Positions 24,254 through 36,540 of a DNA stretch of 64,000 nt are shown here, piece by piece. How positions within the stretch are numbered: position 1 is the stretch's first letter; each line of letters starts with the position of its first letter. Both the position numbers and the translations under genes were made by a program. Source of the DNA: Amphiduros pacificus (lineage: Eukaryota > Annelida > Polychaeta > Phyllodocida > Hesionidae). Under the pieces are notes generated by a model. It saw nothing but the letters and a program-made list of their open reading frames with translations, had not been told where the DNA came from and did no database searches. The DNA lies in contig OX439010.1 in the NCBI GenBank assembly GCA_949316495.1, forward strand, positions 20,651,766-20,715,765, read 5' to 3'.

Positions 24254-24852
24254 TCCCGATAGTCACCAGACCTTCAACGGACATCGGTCCGATAAAGTTT
24301 ACTTTTTTCCCGGACCGAAAGCATTTTTCCCGGACCGAAAAAAAAAACGTGAAAAGTAAATACGCTCATATTGTCCGGGTACAAGCTTCCCAAATGGCGA
24401 TACAATTAAAATCTTTGTTTAATTTACACGTAGATATATTCTGACACGTGTCGGCAACAGTCCGCCTTCATTCAATAAGTTTAAAGTATGCACAAGTCAG
24501 AGAAAATGCGAGTTTATCAATGCTTGACTACGCATATAAGACACGAGGTCGCCATTACGAAAACCGGAAGTGATGGGGACAGGCTCTTATTTTTGGCGTG
24601 AAAATGATTGGACACTATTCATTTGCATTGAAAATATTAATGTATTGCGCAATGATGGATCCCTGACACTTCATATTTACGTTTTACTTTTAAAATGACT
24701 GCCGAACTTGTCGAGGGATAAATTTTGAGAAAAGTTAGAATTTTCACAAAAATACACGTCGGACATGAGGTCAGACTACGGCGGAAAAGATGCCGGACCG
24801 TGGCAAAAAATATCGGTCAGGACCGGCGGTCCGGCGGTTATCGGGAAGACTG
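24254..24852 (+). mobile_element. 0.6 kb MITE, copy 1
   Basis: The termini are TCCCGATAGTCACC and the inverted GGCGGTTATCGGGAAGACTG. The flanks repeat AAAGAT (24248-24253 and 24853-24858), consistent with a 6-bp target duplication. There is no transposase. The copy at 25589 is the same sequence inverted. The leftmost six or so bases of the terminus (CAGTCT) appear lost here. It contains ACCGGAAGTG, an ETS-type site. The superfamily is not assigned. Confidence 0.75.
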
Positions 24853-25588
24853 AAAGATCATGAATATCCATATTATCATGAAATGAATATTCATAATTTA
24901 TCATTAGATTGTTTGTTTGGACAGTGTCCAATAATTACAGTTGTTCTTCTTGCCTTATGCTCACCTTTGATCAGACCAAAAGTAAATGATAACAATGTCA
25001 ACAACTAATGAGTACTGCTTTTCTTGCTAACCCATAGATGTATATAATTAAGGGAAGATTTATTGAAAATCTTGGGTTTTTATATTCCTTGTAAAAACAA
25101 TCAGAGGGCTTTGGAGGCAGAGTTAGGTAAAAAAATTGACTACCTCTATTTCGCAAAGTAAACATTTAATGGAGGAAGTGTTTTGAGGAAGTTTATTTGT
25201 TTTATATAAGTCTGGAGTTTTACCAAACCAAAGTGGTTGAAAGTTTATTGCAGGTCACGAGGAAGTACCTTTCTGTGAGTGTTTATGACTGTGTATACAT
25301 ATCTCTGGGACTCGGGGTGAACCACTGCACTTGTGATACAGATCAGTCTGGAAATGTCAGAACTTATTGGAGGCAACCATCTATTTGGTCTGGCAAGAAT
25401 CACATCAATGCAATCCGTGGCCCCAGTTATCAATGCACTGATCCTGATTTGAATAATTCATCATAATTTGTCACATAATTTAACAAAATTTTACCTTGAA
25501 ATAAAAATGTCAAATTTCCATGAAATGAAATTTAACCACTGGATAGTTCCATGCCATTAAACTTACAAACTTGTGTATTATACATATT

Positions 25589-26199
25589 CAGTCTTCCTGA
25601 TAACCGCCGGACCGCCGGTCCAGACCGATATTTTTTGCCACGGTCCGGCATCTTTTCCGCCGTAGTCGGACCTCATGTCCGACATGAATTTTTGTGAAAA
25701 TTCTAGCTTTTCTCAAAATTTATCCCTCAAGATGTTTGGCAGTCATTTTAAAAGTAAAACGTAAATAAGAAGTGTCAGGGATCCATCATTGCGCAATACA
25801 TTAATATTTTCAATGCAAATGAATAGCGTCCGATCATTTTCGCGCCAAAAATACGAGCCTGTCCCCGTCACTTCCGGTTTTCATAATGACGACCTCGTGT
25901 CTTGTATGCGTATTTAAGCATTGTTAAACTCGCATTTTCTCTGACTTGTGCGTACTTTAAACTTATTAAATGAAAGGCGGACTATTGCCGACATGTGTCA
26001 GAATATTTCTATGTGCAAAATAAAACAAAGATTTTAATTATATCGCCGTTTGGGAAGCTTGTACCTGGCTTGTTTACTTTTCACGATGATATTCTTTCTT
26101 TTTTTTTACGGTCCAGTAAAAATGCTTTTGGTCCGGCAAAAATGTCAACTTTGTCGGACCGAATGTCCGTTGAAGGTCTGGTGACTATCGGGAAGACTG
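25589..26199 (-). mobile_element. 0.6 kb MITE, copy 2 (inverted)
   Basis: The termini CAGTCTTCC(T/C)GATA are inverted at both ends, with flanking CATATT at 25583-25588 and 26200-26205. It is the reverse complement of the copy at 24254 with many substitutions. The distinct flanking duplications indicate two separate insertions rather than one element with 600-bp arms. Confidence 0.8.
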
Positions 26200-28164
26200 C
26201 ATATTGTATTATATATGCTAAATAACCATTTTTGATAGCAATGATACAGTCATGATACCAATGTTTTTCATGTCCACGTAAATATTATAATAAAAGGGTT
26301 CATTTTCACCACACAGGGATGACAGGAAACACTCATTCATTACAATAGAATGTAATGGAAATATAAATCTTTTTCTCTCATATAAAGGTTTACACATGTG
26401 GTATAAATTTTGTATAAAAAATCTCCTCCATCCATCACTGTGTATATATTAAAACAAAAGTTTTCTGTGAAGTTCTTTAAACAATGATTTTTCAAAGTCT
26501 CAATTGGCCGCCATATTTGAATTTTACATTCAAATCAAAAATACAAGATGGGCCAATATTAAAAATTGAATTAAGTAAGGTCTTAAGGATGATCTTGCTT
26601 TCATATTTTTAACAGAATGGGCTCAATCATTTCATCAATTTGTCCCTTATATCAAGGCTAATGATGCACATGTTTAAATTTCATATACTTTTTAAAGATA
26701 GTCAGGATTATGTGTGACTGTATGCTGGTTTGGACACAACTAAGAGTACGATTATAAGAGGTAGATGCCCTCCTGCCTGCTATCTGCTCACACGGCCATT
26801 AGGAACATTGTCAGAATGCTTGTGGCTTGTCAGCCCGGCTGTTAGCAGGACATGAGAGGCACTTTATTGTAGAAAGCCGTCATTCAACTCATACATGCCT
26901 CTACACCTCATAAAATAGGGTTGCTTTAATGTAACATTGCATTAACTTTGCCTTGTTTCAAATTTAGTACAATTCCAAAATTTGCAATGCTACATTTCTC
27001 AGCACTGTTTTAATGCTGAATTTTCTTCAATTTGTATTGTTACAATGCTACTTGACCACGAGTACTATCATTGCTTTAATGCACAGCATTTATAAATTTA
27101 TGATCAGCTGCGATGATTGTGCTGAAATAAGCTTTTTTGATATATGACAGTTTTAGTGCAAAAACTATTTGTGTCATGGGTATCTTTATTGATATTATTT
27201 TAAGATTGATTTATCTGAATTGGTTAGAATTAAACAAGACCATGTGATAAGACATAGTAAAGCATGGAAAAGGGAGTGACTTCCACCACCCCTTTGACAT
27301 GAATAAATCTGGCAAAAATTACATCATCACAATCTTGTCAAGTTTGAAACATATCAATATCATTGGTAATCCCATAATGTTTCCATCCTGTCATGTTATC
27401 ACAAGCATCATTTGTATTCCAAATCATCTCAAATTTAATGTGAAACTGTACATTCTATTTTTGTCATCAGAAGAAATTTTCCAAATGTAAAAATTCATCC
27501 TTTTCCATAGCACTGTCCGAATTGTGTCAGGAGAGAAAACTGATGCAAATTACATTAAAAAGTAGAACCATATTTAAATTACTTAACTATGAAACTCACT
27601 TTTTAATCTAAATTAAAGAAAACCATTTTGTGCCTAATTAACTGTATTGCAGATCTCACAAATTATGCTCCACTGGTAAAGACTTGGTGTGACCTGTCAA
27701 AGTGAATTATCAGGGATCCACTAACACGTAAGATGATCCTCATGTAATATCCTGTGAGACATGATAGCCCATCACATAAGCCTGATTAATGTAGGTGATC
27801 TCAACAACAGCTCCAAATGATATGATACTGTGTGGCCAACTTCGCCAAAACAACACTCCCAGCAACTATCAGCGTTTAATCATCTGTCTCCACTCAGGAT
27901 TATTTCAGTTGGAGTTGTGCTATGGTCATGATTATTTCTTAATATTAAAACTTTTCATGCTTTAAATGAAAAAAAGAGAAAAATTCTTGAAACATAATCA
28001 TATTTTTCATCTTTTGTTTGCAGAGTCAGGAGGGTTAAATTTGTTTTATGGAAATATATATAAATTTATATTGATTATCTGCAGTAACACATACTTATAA
28101 ATGTGTTCCAGTTATCTGTCAAGCTAAATAATATTACTACACGTCAAGAAAAAGGCCAGAGGGA

Positions 28165-28310
28165 GGAGACACTGTCAGAAACCCTCGGTATATTGTTAGA
28201 AACCCTGGAATATTGTTATAAACCCTGGAATATTGTTAGAAACCCTGGGATATTGGCAGAAACCCTGGGATATTGGCAGAAATGCTGGGGATATTGTCAG
28301 AAACCCTGGA
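28165..28310. repeat. About 20-bp tandem repeat
   Basis: About seven copies of 'gaaaccctggaatattgtta' and variants. Non-coding. Confidence 0.8.
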
Positions 28311-28399
28311 AACATGGCATGCTGAATGAGTGAGGCCTCGCACAACTAATTGTAATACTCCAATTACTCCAATAACATCCTCACCCAGCAAACATTCTC

Positions 28400-28545
28400 A
28401 TGCCCATCATTCACCCTATTACCCATCATTCACCCTATTACCCATCATTCACCCTATTACCCATCATTCACCCTATTACCCATCATTCACCCTATTACCC
28501 ATCATTCACCCTATTATCCATCATCCACCCAATTGTCCACCACCT
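28400..28545. repeat. 17-bp tandem repeat
   Basis: The unit 'ttacccatcattcaccc' plus 'ta' variants occurs about eight times. It grades into the 37-bp array to its right. Confidence 0.8.
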
Positions 28546-28559
28546 ACCCAGTCACCATT

Positions 28560-29094
28560 CACTGTCTCACCCACAGTTAGAGCCTTGCCTACTATTCACC
28601 CTCTCACCCACAGTTAGAGCCTTGCCCACCATTCACCCTCTCACCCACAGTTAGAGCCTTGCCTACTATTCACTCTCTCACCCACAGTTAGAGCCTTGCC
28701 CACCATTCACCCTCTCACCCACAGTTAGAGCCTTGCCCACCATTCACTCTCTGACCCACAGTTAGAGCCTTGCCCACCATTCTCTCTCTCACCCACAGTT
28801 AGAGCCTCGCCCACTATTCACTCTCTCACCCACAGTTAGAGCCTTGCCTACTATTCACTCTCTCACCCACAGTTAGAGCCTTGCCCACCATTCACCCTCT
28901 CACCCACAGTTAGAGCCTTGCCCACTATTCACTCTCTCACCCACAGTTAGAGCCTTGCCCACTATTCACTCTCTCACCCACAGTTAGAGCCTTGCCCACC
29001 ATTCACCCTCTCACCCACAGTTAGAGCCTTGCCTACTATTCACTCTCTCACCCACAGTTAGAGCCTTTCCCACCATTCACCCTCTCACCCACAG
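28560..29094. repeat. 37-bp minisatellite, left part
   Basis: The unit is 'cacccacagttagagcc' plus 'ttgcccaccattcactctct'. It is regular and broken at 29094 by a SINE, after which it resumes at 29401. Confidence 0.9.
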
Positions 29095-29400
29095 GGCCAC
29101 GGGCCGTGGCGCAGTTGGTTAGAGCGCCAGCTTATTAGCACCAGTTCCTCTGTGGTGATCCAAAGGTCGTGGGTTCGAACCCCGGCCGTGCCGGGATTGA
29201 ATTCATGATACAATTTCCTACATGAGCTGAGGACCGTAAAGGGTTAACCAGTTGTCCTTGTAAAACTGTGACCGGGTGAGTTGTCATGTCAAGGACCTGC
29301 GACATGACAATTCAGTGAGGCAGCACTATATCTGCTACAAGTAGGTCTCATCACGAAATGACTGAAATACTGTTGAAAGTGATGTAAAACCCCAAACAAA
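29095..29400 (+). mobile_element. tRNA-derived SINE, copy 2
   Basis: A nearly full-length element of 306 bp with TGGCGCAGTTGG and GGTTCGAACC promoter boxes. The body is the same as at 9911, and it ends 'aaaaccccaaacaaa'. It is flanked by CTCACCCACAG on both sides (29084-29094 and 29401-29411), as expected for an 11-bp target duplication. That word is also part of the host array unit, so the duplication is supported but not unique. This copy has the complete head missing from copy 1. Confidence 0.88.
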
Positions 29401-29668
29401 CTCACCCACAGTTAGAGCCTTGCCCACCATTCACTCTCTCACCCACAGTTAGAGCCTTGCCCACCGTTCTCTCTCTCACCCACAGTTAGAGCCTTGCCCA
29501 CCATTCTCTCTCTCACCCACAGTTAGAGCCTCGCCCACTATTCACTCTCTCACCCACAGTTAGAGCCTTGCCTACTATTCACTCTCTCACCCACATTTAG
29601 AGCCTTGCCTACTATTCACTCTCTCACCCACAGTTAGAGCCTTGCCTACTATTCACTCTCTCACCCAG
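29401..29668. repeat. 37-bp minisatellite, right part
   Basis: About seven further units of the array interrupted by the SINE. Confidence 0.9.
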
Positions 29669-31069
29669 CTATTCTGAATGTTCTTTTGACATTGAGGTTC
29701 ACAGACCATGGGGGTAGAAACACTTTTTACGTTTCACCAGTCAAGTAAGGATGCCTGTTTGGTAATAATATTTTATGACTCGCGGTGCTAGCTCTCTGTA
29801 TATGGCACCCTGGGTCAGAAAGAACAATATCATAATATGGTCACTATATGGTCACAGAATAGCTTTTAGCTTGTTAAATCTTTTTTTTGTGACTGCATAT
29901 GTGTGTGGACTCAACTGTCCAGATGTATCTCATCACCTGGGAATTACATTATTTATACTTGAATATGTTTATTCTGTCTTAGTACCATCCATTTACATGA
30001 TCAGTGTGCTGTACATTTATCACACTCTCTGGAAGTGGATGGAGGAATGATTCCAGTATGTTCATTTTTCTAATTGAAAACAGCTGAAATGAATTCTTTC
30101 AGTCCATGGGCCCAGCAGTATCATTTAACATTCCTCTCCGAGAGACCTGTTTTTTTTTGGCTATTCATTGGCACGCTGACATGGCAACCCCAATATTTAT
30201 CATTTTGCAAGCACAGCAAATGGTAAGCAGTTGACATACCGTTTACATTTTGGATTTTACATTCTATCATTCTGCAAAAAGTGAAATGCGTTTGCATACC
30301 GGTATATATGTTACTTTCATCATGTTTATATTATGCACTAAATATCAGATACATTCATAATGGATATAGTGTATAAGATACTTGTGTAGACCTGATACTG
30401 ATCACAAGTGTCAGTTGTCATCACAGATATATATGGGTTGGGGGGTCCTGATGGGTTGGGGGGTCCCTGATGGGTGGGGGGGGAGGGTCCTGATGGGTGA
30501 TCCAAGAACTTGGTTTGCCAAGTATTTATGGTATTTGTATTATTTTAATAAGGCCAACATTGATACGTACACAGCAGTATTTATATGGTATTGATGAAAT
30601 TTGCTTGAATAATTGACTTGCTGTTGGGCTATTTACTTGTCTTACAGCCAGATGTTGGGTTTCAAAATGACACTTGGAACAGTGATAAATGATCCAAAGT
30701 GAAAGAAAAAGCGGCATAAAATCTATCAGGCAACAGTTCTTCCTTTAGTAGCAAACCCTTCTAGAGTCACTAAAAGGAATAATTTATCATGTGTATTTTG
30801 GCAGTGTTCTGTGTACTGGCAGCACTCCTCTGGCAAATCCATGATTTGTTTCGTCAAAATTTTTCTCTGACACCTCTCAGGGAGCAAAAGTCTGCCAGTA
30901 GATGACATGTTGCCAGTAAATATTTGGATTAAAAAATCAAACATATCTAGTCTTTAATGGGACATTTTATTGCTTTCATATATAAAATCTGATTTAAATG
31001 CATACAGAAATTGTTTTATTTTAAATCAGTGATTACTGTGTTGCTTCCTCTGCTTAAACAGCATTTTTT

Positions 31070-32966
31070 ACCCTCAGCCCCTGATGTAATCAGGCTGAGG
31101 GTATTGCAGTACTCCTGGCGTGGGTATGTATGTATGTATGTATGTATGTATGTATGTATGTATGTCTGTAGCGAACATCCTTGTCATCGCGATAACTCAA
31201 GAACAAATGATGGCAGCTTCATGAAACTTGACACACATATGCATCTGGTGAAAACCTCGGACGAGTTCGATGGACGGCGACCTTGACCTATTTTTCAAGG
31301 TCACAGGAACAATTATGTGAAATCCCAAGAATCACAATAACTCAAGAACGAATAATGTTAGCTTTATGAGATTTGACACACATAAGTATCTGGTGAAGAC
31401 CTCAGAATTTTTTCTATGAAACATGACCTTCACCTACTTTTCAAGGTCACAGGGACAATTATGTGAAATCATCTTGTCATCGCGATAACTCGAGAACAAA
31501 TGATGGCAGCTTCATGAAACTTGACACACATATGCATCTGGTGAAAACCTCGGATGAGTTCGATGGACGGCGACCTTGACCTATTTTTCAAGGTCACAGG
31601 GACAATTATGTGAAATCCCAAGAATCACAATAACTCAAGAACGAATAATGGTAGCTTTATTAGATTTGACACACATAAGTATCTGGTGAAGACCTCATAA
31701 TTTTTTCTATGAAACATGACCGTCACCTACTTTTCAAGGTCACAGGGACAATTATGTGAAATCATCTTGTCATCGCGATAACTCGAGAACAAATGATGGC
31801 AGCTTCATGAAACTTGACACACAAAAGCATCTGGTGAAAACCTCGGACGAGTTCGATGGATGGCGACCTTGACCTATTTTTCAAGGTCACGGACAATTAT
31901 GTGAAATCCCAAGAATCGCAATAACTCAAGAACGAATGATGGCAGCTTTATGAGATTTGACACACACAAGCATCTGGTGAAAACCTCAGAATTTTTTCTT
32001 TGAAACATGACCTTTACCTACTTTTCAAGGTCACAGGGATAATTATGTGAAATCATCCTTGTCATCGTGATAACTCAAGAACAAATGATGGCAGCTTCAT
32101 GAAACTTTACACGCATAAGCATCTGGTGAAAACCTTGAATGAGTTCGATGGATGGCGACCTTGACCTATTTTTCAAGGTCACAGACAATTATGTGAAATC
32201 CCAAGAATCGCAATAACTCAAGAACGAATGATGGCAGCTTTATGAGATTTGACACACACAAGCATCTGGTGAAGACCTCAGAATTGTTTCTTTGAAACAT
32301 GACCTTCACCTACTTTTCAAGGTCACAGGGATAATTATGTGAAATCATCCTTGTCATCGTGATAACTCAAGAACAAATGATGGCAGCTTCATGAAACTTT
32401 ACACGCATAAGCATCTGGTGAAAACCTCGGACTAGTTCGGTGGACGGCGACCTTGACCTATTTTTCAAGGTCACAGGGGCAATTATGTGAAATCCCAAGA
32501 ATCGCAATAACTCAAGAACGAATGATGGCAGCGTTATGAGATTTGACACACACAAGCATCTGGTGAAGACCTCAGACTTCTCTTGATGGAACATGACCTT
32601 CACCTGATTTCAAGGTCACAGGGACAATTATGTGAAATCATCCTTGTCATCGTGATAACTTAAGAACAAATGATGGCAGCTTCATGAAACTTTACACGCA
32701 TAAGCATCTGGTGAAAACCTCGGACTAGACTCCAGATGAGTTTGATGGACGGTGACCTTAACCTGCTTTTCAAGGTCACAGGTCCATATCAATAATTCTA
32801 GAGTAAATGATGACAGTTTCATGATACTTGACACACCTAAGCTATCAGAGGAAGTAGATTTTATGGGGTTTTTACCCCTGCATCAATTTGCCTTGGTGCA
32901 GTGACGTTTTGTTCACAAATATTGTGTGGAGCGAATGTTGTGCAATGAGTTACCAGGGCTGAGGGT
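31070..32966. mobile_element. Pearl-like element with dimeric internal repeats
   Basis: It is bounded by ACCCTCAGCCC (31070) and its inverse GGGCTGAGGGT (32956-32966). The left end also forms a hairpin (31071-31079 with 31093-31101). A (TATG)n tract at about 31124-31163 leads into a tandem array whose higher-order unit is about 295 bp (starts near 31171, 31473, 31768, 32052, 32350 and 32643). Each higher-order unit consists of two related halves of about 148 bp. The order hairpin end, tetranucleotide tract, core repeats, right arm recalls bivalve 'pearl' (Helentron-type) elements. That assignment is inference. No protein. Confidence 0.6.
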
Positions 32967-33107
32967 TGATGCATCTCTGATGCCTATGTTCAAAATTATC
33001 AATACACAGCTGAGAAATATATTGACCAATCATGAATGGTATAATCTTACATGTTCAAAATATAAATTGTTACCATTTTATTAACTGCAGTGTTTTGTGT
33101 GTTTCAG

Positions 33108-34793
33108 ATGCAGTGGTTGTTCTATCAGAACCACATTGAGCCAAATGGTTCGTATTCCCGCCTGAAGACTAAGGAGGTGCAGCATGCAATAACAATGCAT
33201 CCGTTCAAGAACCACACGTATCTGTACCGGATGCACAATCACCTGTGGCTGCGTAAGGCTGTCAGCATGAACCACCGGCTTCTTATGTTGTACCGGGAAA
33301 TAAATGCCATGAACAAACTGGTGCTGGAAGACAGTGGCGCCACGAAGCAGGAGAACTACGAAGACAGACTCGGTCTCCCGCCATCTTTGCTCAAATTCCG
33401 TCCAAAAAGTCGCAGAGAGGTGCTCTCGTGGGAGTTTCTAACGGGGAAAAGTTTATTCTCAGACAGGAACGCTAACCCCAAACGTGGCATGGACATGCCT
33501 TTCAAGACAGCATTAGATGATATTCAGATGCAGGTCATGGAAATGATAAATAAAAATGCCCGACAAAGAGGACGGACTATAGATTTCAAGGAGGTGCTTT
33601 ATGGATACAGACGGGTGAACCCCATGTACGGGGCAGACTATATCCTCGATTTACTGCTGATCTATCGAAAACATAAAGGTCGGCGCATGACCGTGCCCGT
33701 GCGCCGACACGCTTACTTACAACAGACGTTCCAGGAACTTCAGTTCCGTGAGGAACCACTGCCAGACTTTGTGAAAGATCAAACAGGTCCCACTATCAGT
33801 TCATTTTTCCAGAGATTTCAAGAACGTTTTAGTCAGTTTTACGGGTCGAGGAACATGAGAGAAAATGTGCCCAGTGATAGTCAGGAGTTCAGTTCTCTCA
33901 TGAACAAAACCATCAACTTTGTGCTTCCACTGTCTGGACGCTTCCAGACTTTCCTTCATTTCATGCACAACTTTGAAGAAGTGTGCTTAAAAACCAAAGA
34001 ACAAGTAGCACTTGCTCTGATGTTGTTCCACAACGAGCAAGATGACCGGACTACAGAAACCATAGATTACATAGAGAATCTGAGGAAACGCTACCCTTAC
34101 CATGACCTGCGCGTGGTGCAGCTCAAAGGGGCGTTTTCCCGGGGGATCGGTCTGCAGGAAGGAGCCAAACTCTTCCTAGACGATGCTCTGTTATTCTTCA
34201 TCGACGTTGACATTTACGTCAGCCAGGAGGCGCTGCAGAGGATGCGTTTCAATGTGATTCAGAACCACCAAGTGTACTTCCCAATAGTGTTCAGTCAGTA
34301 TGATCCCAGTACCATCTGTGATGACCAAGCGGGCGACTGTCCACAAAGTACTAGTCCCTTTCAGTATGGTGCCGATTACGGCTATTGGCGCCAGTTTGGA
34401 TACGGGATAGCCGCCTTGTATAAAAGTGATCTATTCAAAGTAGGAGGATTCGATGTAAGCATTGTAGGGTGGGGCAAGGAGGACGTTGACTTGTACGAGC
34501 GCATTCTCGCCAAAAATCTCACCATATTCCGCTCGGTTGATCCAGGAATGGTTCACATATTCCATCCAATCGTTTGTGATCCACAGCTGGAGCAGGCACA
34601 GTACCAGATGTGTCTGGGTAGCAGAGTCTCCACGTATGGATCGGTGCCCAGACTGGCACATCTGGTTTACAACAATCCAGACATCTTGCACAAGAACGAG
34701 GACGTGGAGGAGGAGGAGGCGGAGGAGGGCGCTGCGGATCAACCCAAAGACCAGGACGACGCCATCATCAATGAACAGCCTGAGAAAAGATGA
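33108..34793 (+). CDS. Chondroitin sulfate synthase (CHSY1-like), coding exon 2
   Basis: This exon encodes residues 289-849. It starts after gtttcag and reads MQWLFYQNHIEPN, matching the CHSY segment after the conserved WxxE junction. It then has EVLSWEFLTGKSLFSD, DFKEVLYGYRRVNPMYGADY and MTVPVRRHAYLQQTF. The C-terminal GT7-type GalNAc-transferase domain starts near NKTINFVLPLSGR. It has the DVD metal motif (LFFIDVDIYVS), IYFPI-like VYFPIVFSQYDP and the acceptor-site block GGFDVSIVGWGKEDVDLYER, followed by HPIVCDP and MCLGSRVSTYGS. The tail is acidic (DVEEEEAEEGAADQ), which I do not know from vertebrate CHSY1. All catalytic hallmarks are intact, so the enzyme is likely active. It ends with TGA. 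Confidence 0.95.
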   Translation: MQWLFYQNHIEPNGSYSRLKTKEVQHAITMHPFKNHTYLYRMHNHLWLRKAVSMNHRLLMLYREINAMNKLVLEDSGATKQENYEDRLGLPPSLLKFRPKSRREVLSWEFLTGKSLFSDRNANPKRGMDMPFKTALDDIQMQVMEMINKNARQRGRTIDFKEVLYGYRRVNPMYGADYILDLLLIYRKHKGRRMTVPVRRHAYLQQTFQELQFREEPLPDFVKDQTGPTISSFFQRFQERFSQFYGSRNMRENVPSDSQEFSSLMNKTINFVLPLSGRFQTFLHFMHNFEEVCLKTKEQVALALMLFHNEQDDRTTETIDYIENLRKRYPYHDLRVVQLKGAFSRGIGLQEGAKLFLDDALLFFIDVDIYVSQEALQRMRFNVIQNHQVYFPIVFSQYDPSTICDDQAGDCPQSTSPFQYGADYGYWRQFGYGIAALYKSDLFKVGGFDVSIVGWGKEDVDLYERILAKNLTIFRSVDPGMVHIFHPIVCDPQLEQAQYQMCLGSRVSTYGSVPRLAHLVYNNPDILHKNEDVEEEEAEEGAADQPKDQDDAIINEQPEKR

Positions 34794-36040
34794 TAGTAGA
34801 AAGTTACTATGCGCCATTCTCCACTCCAGTCCAGTCCATACTCATATATTGTCACGCATATGCGCGTGACTCCATTTCAGTCAAGTTATGCTGGTTTGTT
34901 GCATGACTCCATTTAATGGTCATGTCATGGCTTTTAATGACCTCATTTTTATCACACACAAGACTAGAAATGAATGAGTGCCAGGAAAATGCACCATATT
35001 TATTTTTTTATATTTCTGTCTCCGAAAGTTGAAGGTCCATCCAAAGCAGGGCAAAGCGTGCTTTCACATTATTTGTAATTCTTCATTATAACATGCCTTA
35101 GACTAAATATAGATAAATGGCAGCGAAAACTGGAAATTAATTCAGTCCATCATTATGTAAACATATTCTATTTTTGAGTGCACATAATACTTACTCCAGC
35201 TTCAAAGAAGACAAATCACATTATTTTAGATATGAAGTAGAGATATTTAGTTTGCATGCTTAGGGATACATTAGATGTAGAAAACCCAGAAATTGGTCAG
35301 ATATTTGGGGTGTTTAAAAGTGCTTCATGTTAGGAAGTCCTCAAATGATATTCTCAAATCTGCAGTCTGCCATGTTGATAAAGTGCTTCTATTTTTGCAT
35401 GCCAGTTCTTTCTGGTACAAATGATTTTGCTGATTTGAAATCTTTCAGAAGATATCAATCATATTGAACAATATCTTGAAGTTTCATTTAGATTAGTCTG
35501 TAAATGAGTTGAATATAGTAGAGAGAGGAAAAGCCATGTGATGAAGTGTGGTGATCTAGAGATGCGGTTTATATTTTCATATAAAATGACATTATCATTG
35601 AGGTTATTATTCTTATGAAAACCGAGGAATGTATTACTATAAAAAAAATGTGCAGTTCAAAGTGAAATCACATTTCTTTATATTTATAGTCATAATATGA
35701 GTGTGATGTATATCTTTTGTCTATATTTTTGTCATTAGGGATATTTCCAAGAAGGAACTACTGAATAACACTGTAGTGGAGTATTTGTTATCAGTTGGAG
35801 CAAAGGTCTATGTGGTCAAGCATAAATATTCATGCTTTCCAATATTTATGCATGACTGACACATATTTGATTCTAATTGGTTTAAAAGAGTAAAGAAATA
35901 AATGAAACGCGTTAAAATGGGAACAGAATTTCTTTCCAAATGTTACAATTATCTTATCTTATCTTATTTGGAAAACTCTTTATACCGTTAATTATTTCAA
36001 AATGTACAAAATACATTTATACATTGTTTATTATTTCAAC
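34794..36040 (+). other. CHSY1 3' untranslated / downstream region
   Basis: AT-rich with no coding region. An AATAAA at about 35897 could serve as a polyadenylation signal, but others are possible. Apart from this nothing stands out. Confidence 0.35.
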
Positions 36041-36044
36041 AGTA

Positions 36045-36540
36045 AGTGTTCTGTAACCATGGCAAATTCCAGGTCTACTGTGACTATAATAAATGTCAGA
36101 TATGCTGTGACTATGGTAAATAACAGGTCTGCTGTGACTATGGTAAATAACAGGTCTGCTGTGACTATAATAAATGTCAGATCTGCTGTGACTATGGTAA
36201 ATAACAGGTCTGCTGTGACTATAGTAAATAACAGGTCTGCTGTGACTGTGGTAAATGATAGGTCTGCTGTAACCATGGTAAATATTAGGTAAGCTTTAAC
36301 AGTGGTAAATGTCACATCTGCTGTAACCATAGTAAATATCAGGTCTGTTTTAACCATGTTTTATGTCAGGTCTGCTGTAACCATGGAAAACATCAGTTAT
36401 GCTGTAACCATGGTAAATGTCACTTATGCTGTAACCATGGTCTGTCAGTTATGCTGTAACCATGGTAAATGTCAGTTATGCTGTAACCCCGGGGCTGTTA
36501 CTATGGTAAATATCAGGTGGGCTGAAACCATAATATTTGT
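36045..36540. repeat. 27-bp minisatellite
   Basis: The unit 'tctgctgtgactatggtaa' plus 'ataacagg' repeats every 27 bp (36128, 36155) and degenerates to the right. Nine codons per unit keep both strands open (VTMVNNRSA-type on +). I treat the frames as by-products. Confidence 0.88.

Larger units (their letters stand above)
18997..33107 (+). other. CHSY1 intron (14.1 kb)
   Basis: It is bounded by GAG|gtaaga and gtttcag|ATG. Besides the repeats listed separately, I see no gene in it. Frames such as 22309-22590, 29775-30050 and 32367-32603 are short, repeat-derived or lack family resemblance. Stretches at 19640-20630, 21000-24250, 26206-28160, 29670-31060 and 32967-33107 hold nothing recognisable apart from loose 'catgacc'-type repeats at 22080-22290. 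Confidence 0.8.

Noticed and set aside
24254-26199. One large transposon with 600-bp inverted arms
   Set aside because: Each arm has its own terminal inverted repeats and different flanking duplications, so two separate MITE insertions fit better.
29095-29180. tRNA gene at the SINE head (and at 9911)
   Set aside because: A and B boxes are present, but the sequence continues into a SINE body with a tail and occurs twice; the cloverleaf is not intact.
28560-29668. CRISPR-like regular array
   Set aside because: Direct 37-bp units without unique spacers in animal DNA. A minisatellite.
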